Below, in pieces: positions 12,001 through 21,300 of a stretch of 64,000 nt of DNA. The position numbers and the translations under genes were made by a program. Position 1 is the stretch's first letter. Each line of letters opens with the position of its first letter. This DNA comes from Bemisia tabaci (Eukaryota > Arthropoda > Insecta > Hemiptera > Aleyrodidae): positions 32,564,487-32,628,486 of the forward strand of contig NC_092801.1 of NCBI RefSeq assembly GCF_918797505.1, in the 5' to 3' direction. The notes under the pieces are model-generated. The model saw only the letters and a list, made by a program, of their open reading frames with translations, was not told the DNA's origin and did no database searches.

Positions 12001-12488
12001 TATGAGCAGGGAAAATGGATAAGAAATTAAATGGATAAATATCGTAGCTGGTAATCATATATTTCGGAAATATACTCCTGAATGGAGCATCAACAGTTGG
12101 TACTCCTGCTGATTGCGGAGGAATTAGATGTGAATAGATTATCGTGACCAGAGCAATTAGGAAACTGATCATCTGACTTTCGCTTGATTACCGACATTTG
12201 TAAATCATCAACCCAAAATACTGTACGCAAGATATAAAACTGGCGGCTATCCTCCAAGAGCGAGCAAACCAGTAACGCCAGATTAGAAAAAATTTTGAAT
12301 CATAGAGGCGTCACTGAGCTCTTGAATGGTCGTAAGGATAAAAATAAAGGTTGAGATGATGATAAATCAAAGGTGTCATCAGTGAAACCTTGATAAGTTA
12401 CTTCTCAAGATCGTTATTTCTGGATAGGTGAGGGGAGCCTAACCTCAAAATCCACCAACATGTAAACAAATGCATGATCTTACTCACT
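1..12488 (-). CDS. PHF14: PHF14-like PHD-finger chromatin protein, 12 exons, C-terminus outside window
   Basis: Spliced coding exons on the minus strand are 12488 (the A of ATG only), 10716-10573, 10153-9899, 9176-9048, 8020-7783, 6202-6098, 5108-4948, 4142-3971, 3425-3293, 2936-2524, 1717-1330 and 95-1 (partial). All junctions are GT/AG and in phase, giving 713 codons through exon 11 plus about 31 more. The order is acidic N-terminus, C4HC3 PHD finger (residues about 107-161), extended PHD module (about 170-290), basic coiled coil (about 291-450), and another PHD finger (541-589). This order and many exact motifs (EPWFCEAC, GVCLQCDAGMCRAYFHVTC, NDQHLLAKCDTCHLYYHLGC) match animal PHF14, a nuclear histone-binding protein of roughly 900 residues in vertebrates. 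A final PHD finger known in vertebrates would lie past coordinate 1. Identity is sure; the biochemical role is taken from the family. Confidence 0.93.
271..800. mobile_element. Foldback element, family F1 (copy 1, degenerate)
   Basis: The stretch begins ATGGACC and carries blocks such as TTAAGCATTCTAATACATG and ACCAAAATTTCACATAAAAC that recur at 23,160-23,712 and 62,840-63,395. It lies in PHF14 intron 11. Ends are eroded, so limits are approximate. Confidence 0.6.
1330..1717 (-). CDS. PHF14: PHF14 exon 11: end of PHD3 and basic Ser/Lys-rich linker
   Basis: Residues 584-713. QCSECD supplies Cys586 and Cys589 of the PHD finger. The rest is charged and low complexity, with KRKKVK and KPRKKRKRME patches that could serve as nuclear localisation signals (inference). 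The donor gtgagt follows Leu713 in phase 0. Confidence 0.9.
2524..2936 (-). CDS. PHF14: PHF14 exon 10: linker and third PHD finger
   Basis: Residues 447-584. The coiled coil ends, then a linker, then CGICHKSNDQHLLAKCDTC followed by HLYYHLGCLNPPL and MPKKTK. Zinc ligands are Cys541, Cys544, Cys556, Cys559, His564 and Cys567; the last two come from exon 11. Trp584 is split (TG|G). Confidence 0.95.
3293..3425 (-). CDS. PHF14: PHF14 exon 9: coiled-coil segment
   Basis: Residues 402-446. SVEFVGYYLDRNSRIDSL is followed by a heptad-like coiled coil (KKQLATTVETNSKLIKQQ) ending YDQ. It is in phase 0 with exon 10. The coiled coil probably mediates self-association, as inferred for the family. Confidence 0.92.
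3971..4142 (-). CDS. PHF14: PHF14 exon 8: conserved LTSSA helix
   Basis: Residues 345-402, with RPRMLTSSANACRLLWKKAE, GIDTATLEAMD and KKWHLQPAF. The LTSSA...KKAE(L/C)MGI block is characteristic of PHF14. Donor gtgagt leaves AG, which joins T of exon 9 to make Ser in SVEF. Confidence 0.92.
4323..4559. mobile_element. Short element with CAGGGTGTC-type termini in PHF14 intron 7
   Basis: Begins CAGGGTGTCGAC and ends GTAGACATCCTG, forming imperfect inverted termini. It contains TTTCCCTGATATTTCCCTG-type motifs similar to the elements at 48,410-48,869 and 49,390-49,867. Confidence 0.6.
4948..5108 (-). CDS. PHF14: PHF14 exon 7: basic helix after the PHD module
   Basis: Residues 291-345. The motif RSKKRNWMALQFR leads into a charged helix with an RIQRKLTKYR core, as in the family. 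The end PQPW is followed by a junction codon giving WIPTQ, which resembles WVPxEK of vertebrate PHF14. The donor is gtaagtc. Confidence 0.9.
5775..6010. repeat. Dispersed repeat shared with 21,425-21,660
   Basis: Blocks such as GTAGTTTTGAA, TCAACCAG and CTTCAAAACCTC-like sequence occur in the same order at both sites. Divergence is high. No coding potential is seen. Confidence 0.5.
6098..6202 (-). CDS. PHF14: PHF14 exon 6: end of extended PHD
   Basis: Residues 256-291 read CGQREGLLTEAPAEEADQ followed by FYANCKLHCDK, which supplies the last Cys/His ligands. The acceptor aaaag before TGGTCAG is weak-looking but keeps the frame and the conserved QREGLL motif. The donor is gtaatg. Confidence 0.9.
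6575..7455 (+). mobile_element. Non-autonomous Helitron
   Basis: The 5' end is A|TCTATACTATAAGC. The 3' end has a GC hairpin (GGGGGCGTAGCCCCC) followed by CTAG and a host T. A TC start, a terminal hairpin, CTRR and insertion between A and T are Helitron hallmarks. It is 881 bp, encodes no Rep/helicase, and contains a 180-bp direct repeat (from 6,633 and 6,813) and a tRNA-like segment. A second GC hairpin (GGGCCGCGAAGCGGCCC) lies at about 7,373. It sits in PHF14 intron 5. Confidence 0.8.
7079..7160 (+). other. tRNA-like segment inside the Helitron (A and B boxes)
   Basis: TGGCCGAGTCG fits the pol III box A and GGTTCGATCCC fits box B, with spacing like a long-variable-arm tRNA (Leu/Ser type). 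The 5' side cannot pair with the 3' acceptor-like GTCTCCCGA, so it is not a functional tRNA gene. It is probably a captured tRNA pseudogene. Confidence 0.55.
7783..8020 (-). CDS. PHF14: PHF14 exon 5: extended PHD core
   Basis: Residues 177-256. The exon contains GIYKETDVGKWVHLVCALY, PGVAFGEVDKL, a CxxC pair, and GVCLQCDAGMCRAYFHVTC, with the last Cys split over the junction. These are signature motifs of the extended PHD (ePHD/ZaP) shared by PHF14, JADE and BRPF proteins. Overall similarity points to PHF14. Confidence 0.95.
9048..9176 (-). CDS. PHF14: PHF14 exon 4: end of PHD1
   Basis: Residues 134-177 read CYGVPD, a Ser-rich loop, EPWFCEAC, then CELCPN. Cys135, Cys158 and Cys161 complete the C4HC3 finger. 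CELCPN begins the zinc knuckle of the extended PHD module. The acceptor is cccag and the donor gtatgt, both in phase with their neighbours. Confidence 0.92.
   Translation of the reverse strand, partial: VATEFQTLPVFRVHTHLVPRNRGFAKHAKQEWIIQFANFVLT
9899..10153 (-). CDS. PHF14: PHF14 exon 3: acidic tract and first half of PHD1
   Basis: Residues 49-134. A run of Asp/Glu/Ser is followed by the first zinc ligands of PHD1: Cys107, Cys110, Cys124, Cys127 and His132. The donor gtgagc follows the motif VTVHEG, where Gly134 is split. The acidic tract is low complexity, so its exact length is likely to vary between alleles. Confidence 0.92.
10573..10716 (-). CDS. PHF14: PHF14 exon 2, first coding exon
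   Basis: The exon opens with TG after an acceptor tctag, so ATG is completed across the junction and the protein begins MEREPGKRRIKPS. This matches the vertebrate PHF14 start (Met-Asp-Arg..., then a basic patch, then an SSDDSDF acidic stretch), which is why this start was chosen. The exon encodes residues 1 to 48, mostly Asp/Glu/Ser-rich, and ends in gtacct. Confidence 0.85.
10901..11165. mobile_element. Foldback element, family F2 (copy 1)
   Basis: The left arm (CACTGGATGCGAAAAGGGTA, then TCTCAATTGCTGTG) is the imperfect reverse complement of the right arm (CACTGCAACTGAGAAGTGC, then TTTGCATCCAATACC). Related copies lie at 26,205-26,720 and 33,290-33,556. It sits in PHF14 intron 1. Confidence 0.6.
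11170..12487. other. Rest of PHF14 intron 1
   Basis: AT-rich sequence with no recognised exon, RNA gene or repeat family. Confidence 0.5.
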
Positions 12489-12700
12489 TGTGATACGGTT
12501 ACGAAGGAAATTCTCGTAAAGAGCTTCGTGAACAAGAACAAAAATATTTACAAACTATACACAGCTTTACATGAATAGTACAGAGCTACAAATAAAATTG
12601 CGAACTTCGAAACGGGCGGGCAGGGAAAAGAGAGAAAATTTTGATGCCGGTGCGTTGGTTGTTGTAGTGCTGGCTGCGTTTCGCGAGATGGCGGGGGTTC
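12488..12700 (-). promoter_or_regulatory. PHF14: PHF14 exon 1 (5' UTR) and promoter region
   Basis: A good splice donor (A then gtgagta on the minus strand) ends an untranslated exon at 12488. Its last base is the A of the split ATG. The next 5' sequence has no obvious TATA box. A modestly GC-rich patch at about 12,610-12,730 may hold the transcription start. The 5' limit is a guess. Confidence 0.5.
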
Positions 12701-13072
12701 GGCGGGATTATTTCATTTTGGGAGGGAGAAACTCAGGGTTGCGAAATTTCATTAATGATTCTAATCCAAAGTTAAATTTCACAATAAAATTTCATGAGAT
12801 TTCATTCACTCTTGGAAACTTTCAATGTTACATCCAGAGGCTTATGAAACAGCAGTGACAAATCATACATAATTTGTGCTCCCTTTCCCTACCCCCTTCC
12901 CTTTAAATTACATTTATTTTTAATTCATTATTGTATTATTTCATTAATTTGAACCATTTGATGACAGTAAAACAATGGCAAGACAAATGCATTTACGCAC
13001 TTCGATTCCAGTAACTTTGAACTATTTTGAAGGTTTCTTTCAGGCATGATTCGATGATTCGTCAAGTAACCC

Positions 13073-13512
13073 CAAGTGACGTGGTCGAACTGGAACTGAT
13101 ATGCGATATATCGCATCGATTAGGTAAAAAATCTCGGTATATTTCGAATAATTAGTTTGAAAAAGGACGATAGCCCCTGCACGAAAGTCTAAAGAACCAT
13201 TCTAAACCCAAAAATCGTCAAAATTCGGAGAAATGAAAGCAGAAGAGTGTATGGAAGGAAAAAAACCTCGCATTCGATACAGAAATCGATAGCTGAATCG
13301 CATGCGGGGTATTTCCCGAACGCTATTCTGCTTTCATTTCTCTGATTTTCCCAATTTCTGGGTTTAGACTTTAAAATGATTCTATAGGCTTGTGCGCAGG
13401 AGCTAAGTATCGTCCTTTTTTTTTTACTTAAAATGCAAAATCTATTATCTGCCGAGATTTTTGACCTTATGGATGCGATATATCGCATGCCAGTTCGCGA
13501 CTATGTCACTTG
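13073..13512. mobile_element. Foldback MITE with TGCGATATATCGCAT arms
   Basis: The termini CAAGTGACGTGGTCGAACTGG-like and CCAGTTCGCGACTATGTCACTTG-like are inverted. Inside each end is the palindrome TGCGATATATCGCAT, and further in ATCTCGG pairs with CCGAGAT. Internal arms continue to pair. It lies in the intergenic region. Confidence 0.7.
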
Positions 13513-13585
13513 AGCTCGACTAAGGACGGTTCCACCTCTTGTAGTGGGCGACAAATTATTATTTAATTGCCGAGTCAAGGCGGGT

Positions 13586-13730
13586 AAAGAATGGTGGTCG
13601 CATTTCGTACCCCCTTGACATCACAGCACACGGCATCGGGTACATCCTGCTTGCATGGCAAAGCATGTACCCTCTGCGCGTCACAGCCTTTAAAATGGTG
13701 GCTCAAATTGAAATGCGACCACCTTGCATT
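13586..13730. repeat. Imperfect foldback, intergenic
   Basis: AATGGTGGTCGCATTTCGTA pairs with AAATGCGACCACCTT about 110 bp away, and GGGTACAT with ATGTACCC inside. No coding potential is recognised. Confidence 0.45.
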
Positions 13731-13869
13731 CGAATTCGATTTTCGTCCATCCCTGCAGCTGAGGCCAAGCCGAAAGTGATCAAAGAGGCTGTCCCATTTT
13801 CCAAAGGAAATGGCCGCAAGCGATTTTACATCACAAAATTTGGTCTAATGATTTTAACTTCCGCCGCCG

Positions 13870-14090
13870 CGCCGCGCCAACCGCACCGTGTTTGGCGCAA
13901 GACGTGAAGTATTCACGCAGTCTTGTAGGCGCTATTCGTTTCACGCTGACCGCACTGTGTTTGGCGCAATGCGTGAAGTATTCGTGCAGTCTTGTAGGCG
14001 CTATCCGTTTCACGCTAACGGCTAACCACAATAACCGCACTGTATTTGATGCAATGCGTGAAGTATTCGTGTAGTCTTGTAGACGCTAAT
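13870..14090. repeat. Three tandem units of about 75-90 bp
   Basis: The units contain GTGTTTGGCGCAA(G/T)GCGTGAAG followed by CAGTCTTGTAGGCGCTAT. The first two are close; the third is more diverged (GTATTTGATGCAATGCGTG). It is a GC-richer minisatellite between the two genes. Confidence 0.75.
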
Positions 14091-14940
14091 ATGTGTTACA
14101 TGCCGACTGCCGCGCCGAGGGCTTCTCTTTTTCATCTCAAGTCCTCGTCATCATTTCTCCCTAAGTCGCGCCGTTCCAGGCGGGGCAAAAAAATAATGTA
14201 TGCCAGCGTCTCATCGTTTATTAGAATTTAATTTACTTTGATTTCCCTTTTTTCGTTAGAAATAAAAGTAATGTTGCACTAATGATTGGTCATTCTTTAG
14301 GTGGAAGGAGCTTTGTACCAGGTTGAACTAAGTATGTATATTGGCTCGCTTTAAAGCTTGAATCAAGGGCTTTCATTTGAGTTGTTTTTTTTACTGATTC
14401 TTGCGTTCCCTGTCACAGAAAATTCCGAAAAACTGCATTTTTTAGGCTTGAAAAATCAAACAATAAATTTTTCCACATTGAAAAATTACCATAAACAGGC
14501 TTTAATATACATGAAATGAAAGGTCTCGTTGAGAGCTTTCATTTGAGCCCAAGATCAAGTTGATCCGTTTTTTCGTTCAAAAGTTATAGCGGTAGCTGTA
14601 CGTTTAAAATTTGACCCCCTTCCCCCTTGCCCCTTGGAGGGCTAGACGGGAAAGGTCACCGGATCTAGGCTTCTTCGAAGATCCGTTATTATTCCTGAAA
14701 GTACATATGAATGTAAAATTTCTTGCGGCCATTTCCTATGGAAAATGGTACTTAGTACAGCCTCTTTTGGCTTTATCATTCCCTTCGTCTGGATTTTTAC
14801 AACCCTTTTATATAAACATGTGAATAGTTTCTTTGAAATAATGTTTCATCATCATGAGTTTTAAAACTATATTGGTTTCAAATTGGATGGTGTATAAAAT
14901 ATATACACAAGTGATTTTAATGCTCTCATTTTTCCATGTT
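14091..14940. other. Intergenic sequence between PHF14 and IRP1
   Basis: No gene, RNA or clear repeat is seen. A CT-rich patch (CCCCCTTCCCCCTTGCCCC) lies near 14,615. Confidence 0.4.
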
Positions 14941-14959
14941 TCTGAACTTCCCTGGAACT

Positions 14960-15332
14960 TCCTGTCCCAGATCCGTCCGGAAACGACCGGAAATGCACCG
15001 CGAGGCTCGACTTCCGGTCGGCCAGCGCTGACGCGTCGATCAGCTGTTCGCCGACTTTCGAGAAAACGGGAAGAAAGTGCTCTGTTTGCGTCCCGAAATT
15101 TGTCAACAGATCGCCCGATTACACGTGTGTGGAGGTTAAATTATCCGTTTACCCTGATATGATTATTCCGATTACTTGAAAGATTAGTCTCTCGTTCGGT
15201 CCCGCATTCCGTGGCTTGTTTGTGAACCTGCCGATCCAGTAAACACCGTGGGTGCAGTGCTGAGCAGAATCTCGGGACCTGTGTTCACGCTTGTAATCGT
15301 CATCAAAGAACGTGACCGCCTGACAAGTGGAA
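14960..15332 (+). promoter_or_regulatory. IRP1 promoter and 5' UTR (approximate)
   Basis: A GC-rich, CpG-bearing stretch precedes the ATG at 15333. It has several CCGGAA/TTCCGG (ETS-type) motifs between 14,975 and 15,025. The start site cannot be fixed. A CAGTGC near 15,254 was examined as an iron-responsive element and does not form the required stem. Confidence 0.5.
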
Positions 15333-15339
15333 ATGGCTG
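15333..15339 (+). CDS. IRP1: IRP1 exon 1, 7 coding bases
   Basis: Encodes ATG GCT G before donor gtaaga. Joined to exon 2 it gives MAEHPYQKY, the usual insect/vertebrate-like start. Only two and a third codons are in this exon. Confidence 0.85.
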
Positions 15340-18300
15340 GTAAGAACTCTCATTTAATTTCCTTTCCCCTTTTCAAACTCGAACCTCAATCGCTGATCGG
15401 ACGGTTAAAACATATTCCCGAATCTCTCTTGCTCAGACATGCATTCGTTTCTCACCTGGGTCTCCAAACCTTATCAATAGCACATGCCATATTGGGTATT
15501 CGACCGCTCATCATCAAGTGCAGCTCTCTCAAATGGGTTTCTATCCTTTCATCGGTATTATCCTGTCGGTTACTTCCATTTGCATACCATCTTTCTTAAT
15601 GCTTCGAGTTGCACTAGTGCACTAGTCATGTGCTAATGATATCGCTGCACCTGCTATCTCTTATCAGTGCAAGGGTTTCTGGAGACCTGGAGGGATTAAG
15701 CGTGATTAGTCGCAGGATCGTTGATTGAGATTCTTAGAAGCTGTTTTAACCTTATTCTTCCGTTGAATATTTCATCGGAAAATCTCACCTGCTATCTCTT
15801 ATCAGGACTCTAGTCTTCGTCGACCCAGAGTGCAAGCACATAATGATTTCAGTCGCAGGGTCTTAAATTGAGATTCTCTGAGGCTGTCTTAACTCTATTC
15901 TCCCAATGAGTATTTCATCAAAAAATCTATTGGATGGAGCATTATGTCGCAGGTTGTAATGTCTTCTTGATGCTAAACGGAACACCCTCAGGTGAAACAG
16001 CATGTGAGTTTTCAATCTTGTGATGTTACATAATTCTGCACCTGAGTCTGGTGCCAAGAAATGCCTCTCATTAGTTTGTTGCACAACTCTCTTGTTGCAA
16101 CTTGGTCGGTTATGAACCTCTGCTATGAGAGCTTATGAAGACGGGCACTATTACCTGCATCAGTCTTGAATGCCTGGCTTTTCCTTATTGCTATTCAGCT
16201 TTTGAGAATTGGTAGGAACCAGATTAACTGTCGCCAAAAAACAGGTGATGTCAGTCAGAGGCCTTTTTAACCAATCATCCTTCCCAGATATCTCAGTGTC
16301 CCAAGCTGTTTCATTCAAAATCAACTGGGGAAAATTTCCATATCTTACATTAACCCAACGCCCTCACCTACAGTGGTGCGTTGTGCTTTGCTATGAATCA
16401 ATTGATCTACCGTCAAAACCTATGGGAAAGGATTGATTATCAGGTATTGAAGGGGGGTGCGGAGAATCTTATTGTTTATCCCACACATTGTTCTAGTTGC
16501 ATGTGCCAAGATTGAAGGTTGTTTCACCGCGATCTGCAGCCTCAGTAGCGATTTCGTCAAAGTGCAATTAATCATCGTGACTTGAATGGCTGAATGTATC
16601 TTTTGAGTGATTGCACGAGTAAAAGTAAAGTAGTGTTGCCCGTTTCATTTCCAAGTATTTTCAAGGCAATGAGACAAATTCATCGAAATAGAACAAAGTT
16701 GCCATTGGGAATCTTATTTTTGCACTTGAATAAGATTCCTGCAAAAAAATAAATAAGACATTATCGTCACTCAAACTTTTGGATCGTAAAATGAAATGTC
16801 GGTTACGCGTTACCAATAGAGAAAAAATGTCTTGTTGGTTAGGTAACTGATAGAACATTTTAAGGTCTGGAAGTCTTGGTAACGATAATTTCTTATATTT
16901 TTTTGCATGAATTAATGTTTGGTGACAACTTGACGAGAGTTTCAAAAATAGTTGTATTCTTCTTTTATTAGGCACTGAAATTGCTTTATATCTTAGAAAA
17001 TTCTAAAAACTAAACTGGCGACACTACTATTCCCATTATTGTGAAATCACCCTTTAGTGGCTCTATTTCCCCGTGCAAATACAAATACATGTTTTGGAGG
17101 TATTTTCAGTAGCAGAATTTCAAAGGTGGCTAAATTTGGTCTCTGCAGGAGAAGTGTCTTGCCGCAATCACACGCTGAATGTGGGAGCTGAATGTAGCTT
17201 GAATGTGGAAGTCATCGGCCGGATGCCTGAATTTTGCGCGTGACGCGCAAAATTCAGCAACGATTCTCAGTGACCATCGGATAATGTCGGATTCGTCTGA
17301 ACTATTCAAATAGATTTGATACACATTTGGATGAAAATAACTCAAATTAGTGAAATTTTAGCTGTTGAGCGCTGACTGTTGACTGCCAAATTCAGCGTGT
17401 GATTGCGGCATCTCCCAAAATTTGTCAAATAAGCCAAAAATACCCACCTCTCCCATAAAGTGTAGCCTTTAAGGCCTTTACATAACATCAATGAGGCCAA
17501 GCGTCAGAAAGCCATCAAGCGTTTCTTTATTGTCAAAGCCTCTTTTTCTCTTACAAGGCAATGTATAACTGAAAGAGAAATCAGAAATTTAGTATTTGTG
17601 CAAATTTTGTTCTTTTTCAATTTTATTCAACTCAAACATTTGATCATGGTTAGCTACTATGAATTTCACTCTGCATACTAAGGTAGCTTTTGTTACTTTG
17701 AGGTAACATGAGCTACCTGGTCTGGATAAAATTATAGAAAGTTACAATAATTACTCATATCTGTCCTTTTGTTCTCACAATGACCAAATGGAGAGTACTT
17801 TTCATTTATTTCTGGGAAAGGTACAACCCATGAAAACATCGCATGAAACAGATTAACGTCAGTCTCAAAACACTTCTTTTAGCGCATCCCTTTAAATGTA
17901 ATTCTTTGTTGCATTGTCTTAAATTTCCTATTGCCCTCATAACCATTCATATTTTCTCTTTTTTCTATTTTCAGAGCACCCTTACCAAAAGTACATCAAG
18001 ACGGTAGCAGATGGTGATAAAACTTACAAATACTTTGATCTCCCACAAATTAATAGTAAATATGGTGAGTTCTATTATTTTCATACGAACAGGCGGAAAA
18101 AAGAATTGATTCTCAAGTGCATCCGACTTTATTGTTGCATCAGAAAGCTAGGAAGAGTACATTTTACCGGGAAAATGTAATTGAGTCGCTTCAAAAGTGA
18201 AAAACTTTCACTCCTGTCTTTGATTTACTGATATACAGCATGGATGGACATCCCCAATCCTGAAGGATGTTGATATATTTATCGCCACAAGTTTGTCAGG

Positions 18301-21300
18301 GACGGATGAAAATATCAAAAAGAAAAAGAAAATTTTCATAGCTTTTTTGCTAACTTTGAGAAGAACACTAATTGCTGAATGTAAAAAATGCCTTTCTCAG
18401 TTGCAACATTAAAATATCTTCAACAAGTACCCACTGTTTTATTTTCTCAAAGGGTAACCAACCAAAATGCTTTCTTGCCATTTTGTGTAATTTTTTTCGA
18501 ATGAGTGAAGAAAATTTCAACATTGATTTCAGCTAGTTTTCCTTTAAAAAAGTAAAACTGATGCAAAAACTTCAGTATAATGTTGCGATCTAAAGTACGC
18601 ATTTGTCAACTTTAGCCATTGATAAGACTTTGATTGAGGATTTTTTTTTTTTAGTTTTAACATGTCTGTCAGGCTCTCACTGCATAGAGTGAATCTAATA
18701 CTTTCACTTTGTGCCTGTGACCAAATACTTAAACGCTCATGGATTTTTTTTGATCATTCTTTGAATATTTTGCTCCAGAAAAATTACCATACTCCATCCG
18801 AGTCTTGGTAGAGTCAGCTGTTCGAAACTGTGACAACTTTCAAGTAACAACCAAAGATGTCGAAAATGCCTTTGACTGGGCGGAAAAGCAGAAGGTTGAA
18901 GGAGGTGTTGAGTTTGCGTTCAAACCTGCCAGAGTTATTTTACAAGTAAGTATAATACAGTAAATTGAAGTTTCTCTTAGCTAATTCTGAAATAAATTCA
19001 AAATGTCTCTTCAGGTTTTTTAATTTTTATTTAAGTACCTAAATCAGTGAAAACTGTCAATGCATTCAACTTCAGAGAATTAATACCCCTTTAGCTCATT
19101 TACCCACTTATGCCATGTCCTTAAAATTCTCATTTGAGATTGAAGAAAACACATATTTTTATTATTGAGTGTATCCAACAGCTTGCAACCTTACTTATTT
19201 CAGATGGAAAATTTATACAACATAGATGCTCAAAGATGTGAGAGGAGAGGAGCAAGTTGAAAATTGATGAAAATAATTTTAATGCTCAGTGATGAGGGGG
19301 TGTCAGGTGATTTTTTAAGGATGTGGAGAGAATTTGCAATTAGATCTTGATAGCACCAAAAAGTGTAAAAAATTTACTAAGTACGCTGCGAGTATGAAAA
19401 AAGTGGGCAATAATGTAGAAAGGAACTATTTTTTTTTTTTTTTACTTCATGAATATTGCACACTTCCAAAAAAGCATTCTCAAATTTTTTGTCTATCCCA
19501 CTTTTCTACGTCCATTGAAAAGTGGTGGTGCTGACGATTTCTATCATTCATATCCTGAACCGTAACTCACTGTCGTGCAATGAAACAATGTTAAGTGCAC
19601 TTTCAGAAATTTGCCATTCACTTGGAAATTATTATGATCAATGATACAAGTTCACGCAAGTTTTGTTTACTCCTACTAGGATTTCACTGGAGTGCCTGCC
19701 GTAGTTGATTTTGCTGCCATGCGAGATGCCGTGAAAAGTCTCAATGGAGATCCGGAGAAAATCAACCCGATCTGTCCATCTGATCTAGTAATTGATCATT
19801 CTGTTCAGGTGGATTTCGTTCGAACGTAAGCAGCATTATTATTTTATCTCTAATGTAGGAACAAGAGATTTGTGTTGATTTACCTCATTGTCATGGGGAT
19901 CTTAAGGCAAGTTATTCAGAAATTAACTAGGGGGAGTTGCCTTTAAGTAAAATGCTTGAAAAAGTAAACCAACCTGACAGGGAGAAAAAAGTAATTACTA
20001 ATGCTAATTAGTAATTTTCAGCAATTAACCTTTACTAATGAGAAATAATTAATAAGTTGCTGATACAGACTTTTAAAACGTAGAGAGTTTTTGTTGAAGA
20101 AACAAAAATAACATCTGAAAAAGTTACACTAGAGAGCAACAATTTTCGTGAGGATTCAAAGTTTTTGAATAGTCAGTTAAAACCTGAACTAAGTAGTGAA
20201 TTTGACTTAACTAGGAAAAGTAAATGAACTTGCCATGAAACCTTGAATATTCTTGTCTTGTTGAAACTGTAAACTGAGGTCATTTGCAGTTTCTATCAAA
20301 AAAGTTGGAAGTAAATTGTAATTTTATAAAGATTTTTCATGAAAATTATTTTCAAACTTAACATTCTCGATCAGTCTAGGAAATATCAAGAAATGTAGGC
20401 CCCGATTTCTTGAAAACTCACCACCCCATTTAATGAACGCTGAACCTGTCATCATGCAAAAGGGGTTCTTTTTTGTTTTTTCCCCATTCAATTTTTCAAC
20501 ATTCTGTTTTGGTGACACACTTTTAATACTCCGAGGTATGTGCAGTAATAATCTAATCTCAATCTTGAAGAAATTGTTGATACTAGGCCCTTCCTTTTTC
20601 CGTGGATTGTCACATTTGATATGATATTTTCTCTTCATATAATGCATCTTTCATATTTCTAGCTCTGATGCAGCTGAAAAAAATGAACAACTTGAATTTG
20701 AAAGAAACAAAGAACGATTTACATTCCTCAAGGTTAGTATTTTTACACATAATTCTATAAGATTTAGAATAGAGGAGCGCTTAAGTATTTTTATGATTTA
20801 TGCAGAAGGGGAGGTCAGTGCTTGTGTTATGTTACGTAACCATGGGCAGGGTGGAAAGTATGTGTTACGTTACACTACTTCTAAAAGAAATTTTTGTCTT
20901 AACAATAACGAATTGGAAGGTAGGATCCAATTTAGAAATACATAATCCATAGAAGAGTTGCTCTGCTTTTTGTACCAAAATGCTGAAACAGGAGCTGCAG
21001 GATAAAAGAAAGTAAATAAATAAAACAATAAAGAAAGCTATTTTATTTAATTGTCAAACTCAATGTAATTTATCATGAAATCATCCAGCTATACCTCTAA
21101 TTTGATTGCGTTTTGCAGAAAAGAACCAAGTCACATCAGCTGTTGCCAAATGTAACTGGGCAATTTAATGTTTTACAAAAGAACGTTTGTGCAGATTACA
21201 TTGCAAATTGAAAGAAATTAGCTTCGAACTATGCAAAAAATTCACTGAAATTAGCTCAAAAGTTGGCACAATCATCTTCGTGTAAAACACTACATTGCCC

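Noticed and set aside
13831..14074. Open frames over the tandem repeat between the genes
   Set aside because: The frames are open on both strands because the unit is repeated; there is no start context or known domain.
15250..15275. CAGTGC in the IRP1 5' leader as an iron-responsive element
   Set aside because: The five bases before (GGGTG) and after (TGAGC) do not form the required stem and there is no properly placed bulged C.
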